A stretch of 64,000 nucleotides of DNA, taken from the NCBI GenBank assembly GCA_004010935.1, contig CP026511.1, positions 3,472,001 to 3,536,000 on the forward strand, written 5' to 3'. Source of the stretch: Pseudomonadaceae bacterium SI-3. Lineage in GTDB: Bacteria > Pseudomonadota > Gammaproteobacteria > Pseudomonadales > Pseudomonadaceae. Below the pieces are notes generated by a model that worked only from the letters and a program-made list of their open reading frames with translations, was not told where the DNA came from and did not search any database. The position numbers and the translations under genes were made by a program. Shown piece after piece: positions 63,235-64,000 of the stretch (positions are counted from its first letter, which is position 1; the number at the start of each line of letters is the position of its first letter).

Positions 63235-64000
63235 TTAGGCGAGTGACGGCTCGGCAGCGGCCGCGGCAGCGGAGTCGGTCATGCCGTCCGTCATGCGCTT
63301 GGCGTCATGGCAGAAAGTGCGGGAGGCCTGGAACAGGAACACCATGGTGAGCAGCAGCGAGCCGGGGATCAGGTACATCGCACCGTGTAAACCTTCGGCG
63401 CGGAAGACTTCGCTCATCTCACTGGCACCTGCGGCAAGCATTGCCGACTCGGCAAAGTGGTCCGACAGAAGTCCCACCACCACCGTGCCCATGCCACCAC
63501 CAAGCAGATACAGACCGGCGAAGAACAGAGCCATGGCTGTGGCCCGCAGACGTGGTTCGACGACGTCCTGAATGGCTGTGTAAACGCAGGTGTAAAAGTT
63601 GTAGGAGAACAGCCAGCCGATACTGAAGACCGCGACGAACACGCCCACTTCAATCCGCCCGGCAAGCAACGCATACCCGGTCAGAGCGGTGGCGATAAGC
63701 ATGCTCACCGCGGCGAAGATCAGGCGGCCGCGGGCAAAGCGTTGATGGATCTTGTCTGCTACCCAACCGCCGAGGGTTAAACCGACCAAACCCGTCAAGC
63801 CGACGATCACCCCGGTGGCGATCGACGCCTCCACCAGCGGCACCGCGTGATAGCGCATCAGCAACGGCACCATGAAGGCGTTGCAGGCGTAGGTGGCGAA
63901 GTTGAACGCCAGCCCCGCCAGCACCAGCCACCAGAATGTGCGGATCGCGAACACCTTGCGAATCGGCTGCTCCACACGCGCCTGCGACACTTTCACCGTT
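63235..64000 (-). CDS. MFS transporter, C-terminal half (partial)
   Basis: The gene runs off the right edge: the frame stays open to 64000, and the GTG at 63994-63996 is an internal codon rather than a start. About six transmembrane helices are visible (FWWLVLAGLAFNFATYACNA, VIVGLTGLVGLTLGGWVADK, FVAVFSIGWLFSYNFYTCVY, MALFFAGLYLLGGGMGTVVV). The conserved MFS loop GGWVADKIHQRFARGR equals the second-half repeat of motif A (GxxxDRxGRR-like). Substrate unknown. Confidence 0.85.
   Translation of the reverse strand, partial: TVKVSQARVEQPIRKVFAIRTFWWLVLAGLAFNFATYACNAFMVPLLMRYHAVPLVEASIATGVIVGLTGLVGLTLGGWVADKIHQRFARGRLIFAAVSMLIATALTGYALLAGRIEVGVFVAVFSIGWLFSYNFYTCVYTAIQDVVEPRLRATAMALFFAGLYLLGGGMGTVVVGLLSDHFAESAMLAAGASEMSEVFRAEGLHGAMYLIPGSLLLTMVFLFQASRTFCHDAKRMTDGMTDSAAAAAAEPSLA

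Overview
The window looks like a chromosomal segment of a Pseudomonas-type gammaproteobacterium, most likely of the Stutzerimonas (Pseudomonas stutzeri) group. The evidence is the high-GC coding style, a 36-residue CcoM-like cbb3-oxidase subunit gene, the tandem fadD2-fadD1 pair beside a MaoC gene, the hrpA/rnz/alkB/rapA/lhr neighbourhood, and REP-type palindromes. No rRNA, tRNA or CRISPR array was seen. Species assignment is inference.

Layout. 1-2.1 kb: a truncated alpha/beta hydrolase with a heptamer repeat upstream, then a lipoprotein and small acidic proteins. 2.1-5.9 kb: a DUF445 membrane protein facing a three-gene ABC importer of the sulfonate/nitrate/taurine class. 5.9-9.3 kb: a HIT protein, a lone lower-GC gene of HEPN-like appearance, a glutathione transferase and a secreted serine hydrolase. 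9.3-12.7 kb: a DUF3455/ECF sigma/anti-sigma cluster, a frameshifted gene, and YciI-like and PhnB-like genes. 12.74-13.39 kb: a non-coding stretch with three perfect DnaA boxes and an IHF consensus. 13.4-18.7 kb: Mut7-C protein, TauE/SafE-type permease, RNase Z, and a Fur-boxed TonB siderophore receptor. 18.8-22.9 kb: hrpA.

22.98-30.47 kb is an integrated mobile element of about 7.5 kb, inserted 34 bp upstream of hrpA. It carries a tyrosine integrase, a serine recombinase, a DNA-binding protein, a Rha-family regulator, and two AT-richer cargo genes: a membrane-anchored protein and a HELTH zincin with an ImmA/IrrE-like second motif. Its ends carry two nested direct repeats and 11-bp-phased GTCACAA iterons.

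30.5-43.4 kb: secreted M28 peptidase, chemoreceptor, two acyl-CoA ligases, MaoC hydratase, ccoM with two ANR-type sites, an AlkB-like dioxygenase, and rapA. 43.5-49.1 kb: lhr, a DUF1652-like protein and an SDR. 49.3-53.4 kb: an ergothioneine operon (egtB-egtD) translationally coupled to a subtilase whose catalytic Asp is Glu. 53.4-56 kb: a secreted GH5 enzyme with three copies of an unrecognised domain. 56-64 kb: DUF2513-like protein, DEAD-box helicase, LysR regulator, PpiA, CHAD protein, YegD-type Hsp70 and a truncated MFS transporter.

The strongest leads are: (i) REP palindromes translated in frame inside both hrpA and lhr, giving the same peptide core; (ii) the DnaA/IHF cluster; (iii) the mobile element with its zincin cargo; (iv) the Asp-to-Glu subtilase coupled to ergothioneine synthesis; (v) the triple-repeat GH5 enzyme. 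Gene starts were chosen from Shine-Dalgarno matches and family N-termini, and differ in places from the longest open frame.
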